From NCBI GenBank assembly GCA_030425705.1, contig JAUHZU010000003.1:310001-374000 (forward strand): a DNA stretch of 64,000 bases, given 5' to 3'. The position numbers were made by a program, and so were the translations under genes. Positions 29,727 to 37,673 of the stretch are shown here, in pieces (the stretch's first letter is position 1; each line of letters starts with the position of its first letter). The notes beneath the pieces are model-generated. The model ran no database searches and had not been told where the DNA came from. It worked only from the letters and a program-made list of their open reading frames with translations. The stretch comes from Phycisphaerae bacterium (GTDB lineage Bacteria; Planctomycetota; Phycisphaerae; Phycisphaerales; Phycisphaeraceae).

Positions 29727-31544
29727 CTAATGGATAAACCGCATCCGGCCGAAGTCCGGCACGACACCGCCCCCGCCGTGCGTCGCCGGCTGGGGCGCGG
29801 GGTAGTAGACGAAGAACGCCCGGCCGACCAGCAGACTCCGCGGCACGACCCGCGTCCGCGTCTCCCCGCCGAAGTACCGCCGCTGTACCCAGCCGTTCAC
29901 GTCCCGCCACTTCCGCCCGTCCTCGCTGTCCGCGGTGTTGTCGCCCAGCACGTACAGCTCCGCATCGTGGTCCGCCGAATCCTCCCGCAGCGCGATCGGC
30001 TCGGGCAGCTCGTCGGGCACCCGCCCGTCCCGCTGGCGGTTGATCCCCCCGCGGGCCGGGTCGCTCCAGCTCGTGCTGTAGTACACGTCCCGGTCCAGCT
30101 CGACGCGGTACAGCTCTACCGGCTCATTGGCGGTGAGGGCGATCGAGACATCCGGAAGGGTCCACGCCTCGGGCCGGGCCAGCACCTGCTCCCACGACAG
30201 GCCGTAGTCGTAGCGGTACACCCGCTCCCCGCGGACCCAGACGCTGACTTGCTGATCGACGACCCACAGCTCGATATCGGTCGCGACCCCGTCGGGCAGC
30301 GATGCCGTCTGCGCGGTGCTCCCGAGCTGGCGCGTCTCGCCGTCATCGTCGGTTGCGGTCACGGTGATCTCCCCGGTGTCGGTCACCGTGGCCGAGAGCG
30401 TCTCCGTCCCATTCGCCGGTTGGTCGAGCCGCGCGGTGGTCGAGAGCGTCAGCGCGAACGCGCCGCCCGTGGGCATGACCGACACCGCCAGGCGGATGTC
30501 CTCGATGGGCTCGCCGCTGCCGGCGATGCCGTTGGAGTACCCGCCGGTCAGGTTGCGGTTGTACGGGTACATCGGGAAGCCCAGTGTGGGGCGCGCCTGC
30601 CGCGCGTTGGTGGAGCGGAAGCCGAAGACGATCCGCCCGGTGCCGCCCTCGAAGCGGTAGCTGCGTCGCGGGCTGAGCGCCGTGCCCAGTCGCCAGGCGC
30701 TATCGCTGCCGTCGACCGCGAACCACGGCACGTCCCAGGCGTGGTCGTCGTCGCGGGCCTGGTCGACCGTGCCGTCGCCCCGGCCGGGCACGCCGGTGAC
30801 GAGCGGGACGTACTGGCTGTGGTAGATCGGCTGCCACATCGCACGTTGGATGCGCTCCCAGTGTGGGTTGGTCTCCGGGTCGGGCTTGCGCGCGATGGTG
30901 AACGCATCGCTGCCCGGCGGCGCGATAAAGACGTCGCCGTCCAGCAGGTACACCTGCTCGCCCGGGAGGCCGACCAGCCGCTTGATGAAGTTGCTACGCG
31001 GGCCGGGCGTCGGCGGCGGGCCGTCGTCGTTGAAGGCCTGCGGGTTCTTGAAGACGATCACGTCCCACCGCTTCGGGTCGCTGAAGGTGTAGATGAATTT
31101 GTCGACGAGGATGCGGTCGCCCGCCTGGATGCGTGTGCCGGCCAGGAGCTGCACCGGGTAGCGGCACATCGGGCAGGCGACCTCGGTGTTGTTGCCCAGC
31201 GGCTGGCCGCTGCCCGGGCCGCCGCGGAGCCCGGCGTCGAACCGGTAGCCGCACGACGGGCACTGCGTGTCGATGTGCTTGCCCAGCAGCGTCGGCGCCA
31301 TCGAACCGGTGGGGATGATGAACGCCTCGACCACGAACGCCCGGAACACGAACGCGAGGATAAACGCGATCACCAGGGCCTCGACCGTCTCCTTGATCGT
31401 CTCGTCGGTCCCCGGGTCGGCGGGCCTGGCCCGGGGCTTGGGTGTCGTCGTCGGCTGACCGGCCGGGACCGCAGCCGCTTTATCCCCGGTGGGTGTCGCC
31501 GGCGGCGGATCGGTCGGCGGGTTGGCGTCGGTCGGCGTGTTCAA
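29727..31544 (-). CDS. lepB: Signal peptidase I with inserted zinc ribbon and large extra domain
   Basis: 605 residues from TTG 31544, chosen because GGAAG stands in front and an ATG start would run across nuoH. A Pro/Thr-rich cytoplasmic tail and one membrane helix (about 57-77) lead to the catalytic Ser81 in PTGSMAPTLLG and the general base Lys188 in NFIKRLVGLPGEQ. Between them are two Cys pairs (CPSC at 95-98 and CPMC at 124-127), a probable zinc ribbon. A beta-rich insert of roughly 300 residues (about 225-525) precedes the last conserved box VLGDNTADSEDGR. The enzyme cuts signal peptides from secreted proteins. Typical LepB is 200-320 residues. Confidence 0.9.
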   Translation of the reverse strand: MNTPTDANPPTDPPPATPTGDKAAAVPAGQPTTTPKPRARPADPGTDETIKETVEALVIAFILAFVFRAFVVEAFIIPTGSMAPTLLGKHIDTQCPSCGYRFDAGLRGGPGSGQPLGNNTEVACPMCRYPVQLLAGTRIQAGDRILVDKFIYTFSDPKRWDVIVFKNPQAFNDDGPPPTPGPRSNFIKRLVGLPGEQVYLLDGDVFIAPPGSDAFTIARKPDPETNPHWERIQRAMWQPIYHSQYVPLVTGVPGRGDGTVDQARDDDHAWDVPWFAVDGSDSAWRLGTALSPRRSYRFEGGTGRIVFGFRSTNARQARPTLGFPMYPYNRNLTGGYSNGIAGSGEPIEDIRLAVSVMPTGGAFALTLSTTARLDQPANGTETLSATVTDTGEITVTATDDDGETRQLGSTAQTASLPDGVATDIELWVVDQQVSVWVRGERVYRYDYGLSWEQVLARPEAWTLPDVSIALTANEPVELYRVELDRDVYYSTSWSDPARGGINRQRDGRVPDELPEPIALREDSADHDAELYVLGDNTADSEDGRKWRDVNGWVQRRYFGGETRTRVVPRSLLVGRAFFVYYPAPQPATHGGGGVVPDFGRMRFIH

Positions 31545-31716
31545 GCGGGGGCTTCCGTGGTGGGGTGTACCGGCGGGCCGGTGATTGTACGATCGGTCAC
31601 CGGCGGACGCGGCATGCACGGATTTGCCCCACCCGCGCCGCGCGCTGATAATGCCGTTGGCGCAGCGGGCACCCTCGTTCCGCCCGGTCCACGCCGGATC
31701 ACCCACGGACTTGCTC

Positions 31717-33057
31717 ATGATCCCCGCCCAGTTCTTTGTCAGCGTCTGCGTCATCCTGGTGGTGATCCACGCGATGCTCGGCGCGACCGCCTACCTCATC
31801 TTCCTCGAACGCAAGGTCGCCGCCTGGGCCCAGGACCGCATCGGCCCCAACCGTGTCGGCTTCGGCATGCTCCAGGCCATCGACGCCCCGCTCGACAAGC
31901 TCGGGCTCTCCTGGCTCTACAAAAAACGCTTCGGCGGGTTCGGCCACGCGCTGGCCGACGGCATCAAGCTCCTCCTGAAGGAGGACTATACGCCGCCTCA
32001 CGTCGACCGCATGCTCTTCTTCCTCGGGCCGATCCTCGTCGTGATCCCCGCGCTGATCGGCTGGGCCGTTGTCCCCTGGGGGGGGACCTACGTCGTCCCC
32101 GACCTGCACCTGTTCGGCCACCACCTGGTCGACGGCGGGCGGGCCGTCGTCGCCGTCGCGCCGGTGAACATCGGCGTGGTCTACATCCTCGCCGTCGGGT
32201 CGGTCGCGGTGTACGGCATCGTGCTCGGTGCCTACGCCAGCAACAACAAGTACGCGTTCCTCGGCGGGCTCCGCGCCACCGCACAGATGCTCAGCTACGA
32301 GATCCCGATGGGCATCTGCGTGCTCATCATGCTCCTGCTCTACAAGTCCACCGACGCCGGGTTCATGGCCAACACCCAGGCCTCGGACGCCGGGTTCGGG
32401 GCGTGGGGCATCTTCGCCCACCCGCTGGTCGCGGTGATCTTCTTCGTCTGCCTGCTGGCCGAGGCGAACCGCGCGCCCTTCGACCTCGCGGAGGCCGAGC
32501 AGGAACTCGTCGGCGGGTTCCACACCGAGTACGGCTCGATGAAGTGGGCGCTGTTCTTCCTGGGCGAGTACATGCACATGATCACGGGCTGCGCGTTCTT
32601 CGCCATCCTGTTCCTGGGCGGGTGGGACATGCTGCCGTTCATCGCCGACCTGCCGATCGTCGCCAACGCCGAGGGCGGCGGGGCGCTCGCGGGTCTCCTC
32701 GTCGTGCTGCTGAAGTTCGGTGTGTTTACCGGCAAGATCTTCTTCCTGCTGTTCGTCATGATGTGGGTCCGGTGGACACTGCCCCGGTTCCGCTTCGACC
32801 AGCTCATGAAGCTGGCCTGGCGCGGCATGATCCCGCTGATGATCGTGATGCTCCTGGTGACCGGGCTCATGACCGCGATCGACGTGCGGTACATGGACCT
32901 GGATTGGTACTGGTACACCGCCGCGAACCTCGTCATCGCCGCCGCAGCCGCGGTCATCGGCCCGCGTCTGCCCGCCGGGCCGCCGCTGAACCGCCGGGTC
33001 CCGCTCGCGGGCTCGCGCTACAGCCCGCTTCCTGAATCCGCCGGGGGCGCCGCGTAA
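31717..33057 (+). CDS. nuoH: NADH-quinone oxidoreductase subunit H (NuoH)
   Basis: 446 residues from ATG 31717; longer in-frame starts lack support. It has about eight membrane helices and the family signature LERKVAAWAQDRIGPNRVG, then DGIKLLLKED, and the conserved acidic loop CLLAEANRAPFDLAEAEQEL with GGFHTEYGSMKWALFFLGEY. It lines the quinone tunnel of complex I. Like nuoB, it stands without other nuo genes. It is divergent from lepB, and the two starts are 172 bases apart. Confidence 0.95.
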   Translation: MIPAQFFVSVCVILVVIHAMLGATAYLIFLERKVAAWAQDRIGPNRVGFGMLQAIDAPLDKLGLSWLYKKRFGGFGHALADGIKLLLKEDYTPPHVDRMLFFLGPILVVIPALIGWAVVPWGGTYVVPDLHLFGHHLVDGGRAVVAVAPVNIGVVYILAVGSVAVYGIVLGAYASNNKYAFLGGLRATAQMLSYEIPMGICVLIMLLLYKSTDAGFMANTQASDAGFGAWGIFAHPLVAVIFFVCLLAEANRAPFDLAEAEQELVGGFHTEYGSMKWALFFLGEYMHMITGCAFFAILFLGGWDMLPFIADLPIVANAEGGGALAGLLVVLLKFGVFTGKIFFLLFVMMWVRWTLPRFRFDQLMKLAWRGMIPLMIVMLLVTGLMTAIDVRYMDLDWYWYTAANLVIAAAAAVIGPRLPAGPPLNRRVPLAGSRYSPLPESAGGAA

Positions 33058-33099
33058 CCCACGCGACGGTCGGCCGGCTCACTTCCCTCGGGGGAACCT

Positions 33100-33768
33100 G
33101 TGATCAAGTTTCACTGTAAGCACTGCTCGGGCAAGATCGGCGTCAAGGACGAATACGCCGGCAAACGGGTCCGCTGCCCGAAATGCAAGCAACCCGTCCG
33201 CGTCCCCGCACCCGAGCCGGACGACGACTTCGAGCTGGAGATGGTCAGCGCGGGGGACGGCGGGGACGATTTCGATCTCGAGATGGTCAGCGAAGGCGAC
33301 GCCGGCGGCGCGCTCTACGCGCTGGCCGAGATGGAGGCCGGCGCGGCCGCGGAGATCCCTTCGCACCAGCAGCAGCCGGCCGGCAACGCATGCCCACAAT
33401 GCGGCAAAGCGTGTGCGCCCCGCACGAAGGTCTGCGTGAACTGCGGGTACAACTTCAAGACCCGCGGCAAGCTGAAGACCAATGTCCAGGCCGACACGCC
33501 GTCCTACGGCGCGTATCGGCCAAGCCCGTCCTCGTCGTACCAGCCCAACTGGCTCGACCGGCAGCTCGGGGGCACCAGCACCCTCGTGATCCTGCTGTTC
33601 GGCTGCTGCTGCGGGTTGAGTCTGCCCGTGGGCATCATTGGGCTGATCATCTGCAAAGATCCCCAGGCCCGGCAGAACGCGCTGATCCTGGTCATCATCC
33701 AGGTGGTCATCAACGCGCTGGCGATCATCCAGGCTGTCGCGACCAGCGGCGTTGCGCCCGGCCCCTGA
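33100..33768 (+). CDS. Membrane protein with two zinc ribbons, function unknown
   Basis: 222 residues from GTG 33100, which has GGGGAA a few bases ahead. The first zinc ribbon is CKHCSGKIGVKDEYAGK ending with CPKCKQPVRV, the second is CPQCGKACAPRTKVCVNCGY. An acidic linker with FELEMVS and FDLEMVS repeats joins them. Two hydrophobic helices close the protein (about 160-185 and 195-215). Similar zinc-ribbon membrane proteins occur throughout Planctomycetes. It follows nuoH by 42 bases on the same strand; no functional link is evident. Confidence 0.75.
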   Translation: MIKFHCKHCSGKIGVKDEYAGKRVRCPKCKQPVRVPAPEPDDDFELEMVSAGDGGDDFDLEMVSEGDAGGALYALAEMEAGAAAEIPSHQQQPAGNACPQCGKACAPRTKVCVNCGYNFKTRGKLKTNVQADTPSYGAYRPSPSSSYQPNWLDRQLGGTSTLVILLFGCCCGLSLPVGIIGLIICKDPQARQNALILVIIQVVINALAIIQAVATSGVAPGP

Positions 33769-33769
33769 C

Positions 33770-35092
33770 TCAATCTCCGCTGGGCACGGTTAGGTCCATG
33801 TCGATGATCGCGCCGTGGTGGACCCCCCGCAGCCCGCCGGGGTGCGGGTGCCTGCGCAGTTCGCGGACCAGCGAGAGCATGGGCTCGTGCAGCGGGGCGG
33901 TAAACGTCATCGGGTGACGGTGCAGCGGGTGCCTGACCTGCAGGTAGCCGGCGTGGAGCGCGGGGTAGTGCATGATGACCGGGCCGTCGGGGTGGGCGTC
34001 GCCCTGCGCGAGGCGGTCGAGGGCCTGTCGTTCGAGCTTCTTGCCTTCTTCTTTCGGGCGGGCGTAGTTGAGGTGGGGTCGGCCGCCGGCGGGGTGGGGC
34101 GGGTCGGCGATCTCGCGTGGGCCGATGAGTTCCCCGCCATACAGCAGGTCGCCGACGATGGGGTGGCCCAGGTACTGCAGGTGCACGCGGATCTGGTGGG
34201 TCCGGCCGGTCTTGATCTGGACCTCGACCAGGGCGTAGCCGTCGTACTGCTCGCGGACCCGGTAGAGGGTGAGGGCGTGCTTGCCGGTGGAGTCGTGGCG
34301 GACGGCGTGCCCCTCGCGAATGGTCGGGTGCTTGCCCAGGGGCTCGTCGATCGTGCCGGCCTGTGGCGACGGGTTGCCGTGGACGACAGCGAGGTAGGCC
34401 TTGGTGTTCGTGCGGTCTTCGAACTGCTTGGCCAGCAGCCAGTGCGACTCGTCCTGTTTGCCGAAGAGGATGACGCCGGTCGTGTTCATGTCCAGCCGGT
34501 GGATGACGCCGGGCCGGGCCTCGGCCTGCCCGACGCTGGAGAGTGAGGGCTTGGCGGCGCGGCGCGGCTTCGACGTGTCCACGTGTTTGGCGGGGATCGT
34601 CCCTTCGGTCGTGACCAGGTCGACGGCGTTGCCCGGGTGGTGCTGGAAGTGCCAGGCGAGTGCGTTGAGCATCGTGCCGGTGAGGTGTGACCGGGCGGGG
34701 TGGACGATGATGCCGGCCTGTTTGTTGATGGCGATGAAGCCGCCATCCTCGTAGAGGATGTGCAGGGGGATCTCTTCGGGCTCGAGGTCGTCGGCGGGCT
34801 TGGGGGGGACGACGACCTCGACGACGTCGTCGCCGCGCAGCTTCTGCGAGGGCTTCGCGTCGCTGCCGTTGACGGTGACGGCCCCGAGGTCGATGAGCTT
34901 CTGCACCTGGCTGCGGGAGATGCCCTTGAGCCGGCCCTGCACATACTTGTCCAGGCGGAGGGACGAGTCCTTGGACATGGTCCAGCGCATGCGTTCGGCG
35001 CCGGACTCTTCGAGGTCTTCCAGTGACTGCGCGTGGTACCGCTTGGCCCGGGCGAGCGCCTCGGCCGATTCGGGATGGAAGGGCTGGTTCAT
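33770..35092 (-). CDS. RluD-family large-subunit pseudouridine synthase
   Basis: 440 residues from ATG 35092. An S4 RNA-binding domain (about 45-105, SLRLDKYVQGRLKGISRSQVQ) is followed by the RluA-type catalytic domain with HRLDMNTTGVILFG containing the catalytic Asp, plus GRTHQIRVHLQYLGHPIVGD. It converts uridine to pseudouridine in rRNA, probably helix 69. An extra N-terminal 40 residues and an insert of about 20 residues before HRLD (SKPRRAAKPSLSSVGQAEA) are longer than usual. The downstream product is close to RluD but RluC/RluA-type targets cannot be excluded. Confidence 0.9.
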   Translation of the reverse strand: MNQPFHPESAEALARAKRYHAQSLEDLEESGAERMRWTMSKDSSLRLDKYVQGRLKGISRSQVQKLIDLGAVTVNGSDAKPSQKLRGDDVVEVVVPPKPADDLEPEEIPLHILYEDGGFIAINKQAGIIVHPARSHLTGTMLNALAWHFQHHPGNAVDLVTTEGTIPAKHVDTSKPRRAAKPSLSSVGQAEARPGVIHRLDMNTTGVILFGKQDESHWLLAKQFEDRTNTKAYLAVVHGNPSPQAGTIDEPLGKHPTIREGHAVRHDSTGKHALTLYRVREQYDGYALVEVQIKTGRTHQIRVHLQYLGHPIVGDLLYGGELIGPREIADPPHPAGGRPHLNYARPKEEGKKLERQALDRLAQGDAHPDGPVIMHYPALHAGYLQVRHPLHRHPMTFTAPLHEPMLSLVRELRRHPHPGGLRGVHHGAIIDMDLTVPSGD

Positions 35093-35108
35093 CGCTCGGG
35101 CGGGGTTG

Positions 35109-35906
35109 CTACTCGCCGCCGCCGGGGACGAGCAGCGGGTCGAATCCGGACGCCGGGTCCTCGGCGTCGTCACCGCCGAGCGGGTCGGGGAGGACCGGCC
35201 CGTTGGGGAACAGCGGGTCGCCGCCGGGTGTCTCGCCGGGCAGGTCGGGGATACCGTCGCCGGTGAGGTCGTTCGGGTCGGCGGGGGTGCCGAAGTCGGC
35301 CGGGTTGTCGGGGATCTCCGGGCCAAAGGGGATCGGGTGGCGGAGGTCGTCGAGCCCGTCCCGCCCGGTCTCGGCAAGCACCGCGAGGCGGACGAACTGG
35401 TCCCCGGCCAGGTCGTAGGCGCGGTCGTAGAAGCCCTTGGCCTTGTCCCATTCGCCGCGCATCTCGGAGGTGGTGGCGAGCCCGAGCATCGCGTTGATGC
35501 GGAACTCGGCGGCGAAGCCCTCGTCGTCCACGACGCGCTGGTACGCGGCCGCGGCGCTGTCGAGCAGCTTGGGCACGTCGGCGTCTTCGCCCTTCACCGC
35601 CGCGGCACGGGCCTCCTCAAGGTACGCGTCGCCGGCACGCTGCCAGGCGATGTGACGGACCGAAGGGTGCTCCTCGGCCACGCTCATCAGGTACGCGCCG
35701 TTGGTCGCCTCGGACAGCGCCATCACGGCGCTCTCGTTCTTCTCGATCTTGTTCTTCTTGTAGAAGTTCCAGGCGGTGTACCCCCCGACCACGACGATGA
35801 GCGTGATCAGGATGGTGTTGCCATTCTTGTCCCAGAAGTCCTTGAAGTTATCGAGGAACTCGCGGAGGTCGTTGGACTCGAGCTCGTGGCGTTTCTTGGA
35901 ATCCAT
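35109..35906 (-). CDS. Membrane-anchored tetratricopeptide-like protein
   Basis: 265 residues. A cytoplasmic start (about 1-30), one transmembrane helix (NTILITLIVVVGGYTAWNFY) and a helical solenoid of the YfgM/TPR type (AWQRAGDAYLEEARAAAV, MRGEWDKAKGFYDRAYDLAG) are visible. The last 70 residues are Pro/Gly/Asp-rich with calcium-loop-like DPNDLTGDGIPDLP. YfgM-like proteins assist envelope assembly, but the role here is unknown. It ends 16 bases before rluD-like and probably shares its transcript. Confidence 0.75.
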   Translation of the reverse strand: MDSKKRHELESNDLREFLDNFKDFWDKNGNTILITLIVVVGGYTAWNFYKKNKIEKNESAVMALSEATNGAYLMSVAEEHPSVRHIAWQRAGDAYLEEARAAAVKGEDADVPKLLDSAAAAYQRVVDDEGFAAEFRINAMLGLATTSEMRGEWDKAKGFYDRAYDLAGDQFVRLAVLAETGRDGLDDLRHPIPFGPEIPDNPADFGTPADPNDLTGDGIPDLPGETPGGDPLFPNGPVLPDPLGGDDAEDPASGFDPLLVPGGGE

Positions 35907-35950
35907 GTCGTTGGGTCTCTCCCGGTCTCGCCGGGGGGCGTGCGGTCGGG

Positions 35951-36409
35951 TTAGCGTGCGGTGATCTGGAGTGTCACGGTGGAGACGCCCATGCCGTGGC
36001 GGGTCTGCACCGTGAGGCGTTCAGCGCCCTTGGTATAGGTGAGCGTGGTCTGGTCGCTGATGTTGCGGGTTTCGACAAACTCCCAGGCGTAGTCGGGCAG
36101 CACGTCCTGGTAGAACGCGGCGGCGGCGCCGGGCCGGGTGTGGCCCTGGTAGACGTGGTGCACGGTGCGGACCCGGCCGTCGAAGCTGCTGGTGCACTGG
36201 CTGGCGACGGCGCGGAAGCCCACGGGCATCGGCACGTCGGGGATGTATGAGTCCGGGTCGATGACCAGCCCCTCGCCGACGGTCGGCTGGAGGTACTCGC
36301 CGTCGTCGGAGAACGCGACCACCGGGGTCTTGATGTGCTGGCACCCGGCCGACACCACGAGCATCCACACGGGCAGGAGGAGCATCCATCGGTGGGGGGT
36401 TCGGCGCAT
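35951..36409 (-). CDS. Putative lipoprotein, function unknown
   Basis: 152 residues. ATG 36409 with AAGGA upstream opens a signal peptide ending in the lipobox VVSAGC, so the mature protein is probably lipid-anchored at Cys23. The mature part has a mixed alpha/beta pattern with VPMPVGFRAVASQ and TRPGAAAAFYQDVLPDYAWE, like small domains that follow a fixed ending TLTYTKGAERLTVQT. No family I can name with confidence. It is upstream of the TPR-like gene on the same strand with a 44-base gap. Confidence 0.68.
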   Translation of the reverse strand: MRRTPHRWMLLLPVWMLVVSAGCQHIKTPVVAFSDDGEYLQPTVGEGLVIDPDSYIPDVPMPVGFRAVASQCTSSFDGRVRTVHHVYQGHTRPGAAAAFYQDVLPDYAWEFVETRNISDQTTLTYTKGAERLTVQTRHGMGVSTVTLQITAR

Positions 36410-36563
36410 CGTGCGGTCCTTGCGGTTCGGGGCGTGTCGCCCGGGCGAATCGTTGATTCTAGGCCGACACGGGTGCAGCGGCAAACCTCGCCCGGCCCCG
36501 CGTCGGGCGCGTTGTGATGCGGCCGGGCGGTTGTGTGAATCTCAAGCGTGACGGCCGGATGGC

Positions 36564-36592
36564 TTGACAGTGGCGGGCGGTCTGCTTACTTT
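36564..36592 (+). promoter_or_regulatory. Promoter for tRNA-His
   Basis: TTGACA (36564-36569) and TACTTT (36587-36592) are 17 bases apart, placing transcription start close to 36600, about 24 bases ahead of the tRNA. The -35 is perfect and the -10 is weak. Confidence 0.5.
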
Positions 36593-36624
36593 TCCATGTC
36601 TCGGCGTACCCCGCCGAGCCGATG

Positions 36625-36698
36625 GTGGCTGTAGCTCAGTTGGTTAGAGCACCAGGTTGTGATCCTGGGGGTCGGGGGTTCAAATCCCCTCAGCCACC
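36625..36698 (+). tRNA. tRNA-His (anticodon GTG)
   Basis: A cloverleaf is visible: acceptor GTGGCTG pairs with CAGCCAC at 36691-36697, the anticodon arm CCAGG-TTGTGAT-CCTGG carries GTG at 36659-36661, and the T arm has GGTTCAAATCC. The base at 36624 is G and can be the histidine-specific G-1, paired with C at 36698. The 3' CCA is not encoded. It lies between the lipoprotein and an MlaE-type permease gene. Confidence 0.96.
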
Positions 36699-36824
36699 CT
36701 TGCACGCCCGCGCGTGCCAGACGCCCCGGCCCGGTGCTGGGGCGTTGTCGTATCCTGTGCCGATCCGCCCAGCCGAGGGCTGAGCCCGCACCGCAACCTG
36801 CCGCAGCGCCCGTAAGGAACCCGC

Positions 36825-37658
36825 ATGGTCCTGGTCGAAAGCTTCGCGTCACTCGGCCGGGGGCTGCTGGGCTGGCTTGAGAGCATCGGCCGGTTCACCC
36901 GGTTCTCCGGCGCGGCGGCACGGTGGTCGGTGGTTGGCCGGCCCGGCAGCGGGCGGCTCCGGCTCCTCATGCCCCAGCTCTACGAGATCGGCACGCGGAG
37001 CATCCCCGTCGTTATGCTCGTCGGCGCGTTTGTCGGCGCGGTGCTCGGTGTCGAGATGTTCGACCAGTTCCGTGAACTCGGGCAGGAATCACGCATCGGC
37101 GGCATCATCAACCTGTCCGTGGTCAAGCAGATCGGCCCGGTCCTCGCGGCGGTCATGATCGCCGGCCGGGTCGGCGGGGCGGTCAGCGCACAGATCGGGA
37201 CGATGCGCGTCACCGAGCAGATCGACGCACTCAAGGTCATGGGCACCGACCCGATCAACTACCTGGTCGTGCCGCGCGTCATCGCTTGTGTCATCATGGT
37301 TCCGGTCCTCACGATCATCAGCGACCTGCTCGGGCTCGTCGGCGGTTGGTTGGTTGTGGTCGTCGGGCTCGGCGTCGACTCGAACGAGTACTGGCGCTTC
37401 TCCGCCGCGCTGGTCACCAGCTTCGACCTGGCGATCGGGCTCACCAAGGCCGTCGTCTTCGGCCTGCTCATCGGGCTCATCAGCTGCTACAAGGGCTTCC
37501 ACTGCCGGCCCGGCGCGGCGGGCGTGGGCAAGGCCGCGACCGACGCGTTCGTCACGAGCTTCATCGCCATCATCATCGCGAACTTCTTCCTCGCGAAGTT
37601 CCTCAACGACCTCTACAGCATGGTCTACGGCGTCGTGCCCAATGCGCTGTCGCTGTAG
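36825..37658 (+). CDS. MlaE-family ABC transporter permease
   Basis: 277 residues with five or so hydrophobic segments and the MlaE/YrbE signature: VGAFVGAVLGVEMFDQFRE, AGRVGGAVSAQIGTMRVTEQ, then IDALKVMGTDPINYLVVPRV and a C-terminal LISCYKGFHCRPGAAGVG. These permeases move phospholipids between the membranes with an ATPase (MlaF) and an MCE protein (MlaD). Neither partner gene is adjacent, which is unusual. It lies 127 bases downstream of the tRNA. Confidence 0.92.
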   Translation: MVLVESFASLGRGLLGWLESIGRFTRFSGAAARWSVVGRPGSGRLRLLMPQLYEIGTRSIPVVMLVGAFVGAVLGVEMFDQFRELGQESRIGGIINLSVVKQIGPVLAAVMIAGRVGGAVSAQIGTMRVTEQIDALKVMGTDPINYLVVPRVIACVIMVPVLTIISDLLGLVGGWLVVVVGLGVDSNEYWRFSAALVTSFDLAIGLTKAVVFGLLIGLISCYKGFHCRPGAAGVGKAATDAFVTSFIAIIIANFFLAKFLNDLYSMVYGVVPNALSL

Positions 37659-37673
37659 CGGACGCCCAGACGG

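Noticed and set aside
31585-31716. Longer nuoH start at 31585
   Set aside because: The extra 44 residues are Arg/Pro-rich, unlike the family N-terminus, which begins at ATG 31717.
29694-33035. An open frame of more than 1,100 codons on the plus strand
   Set aside because: It runs antisense to lepB and in another frame over nuoH, both well supported by conserved motifs. It is very rich in Arg, Gly and Val, as GC-rich shadows are.
36624-36624. tRNA start at the G-1 base
   Set aside because: The G may be part of the mature tRNA-His, but it can also be added after transcription; the encoded tRNA boundary is given as 36625.
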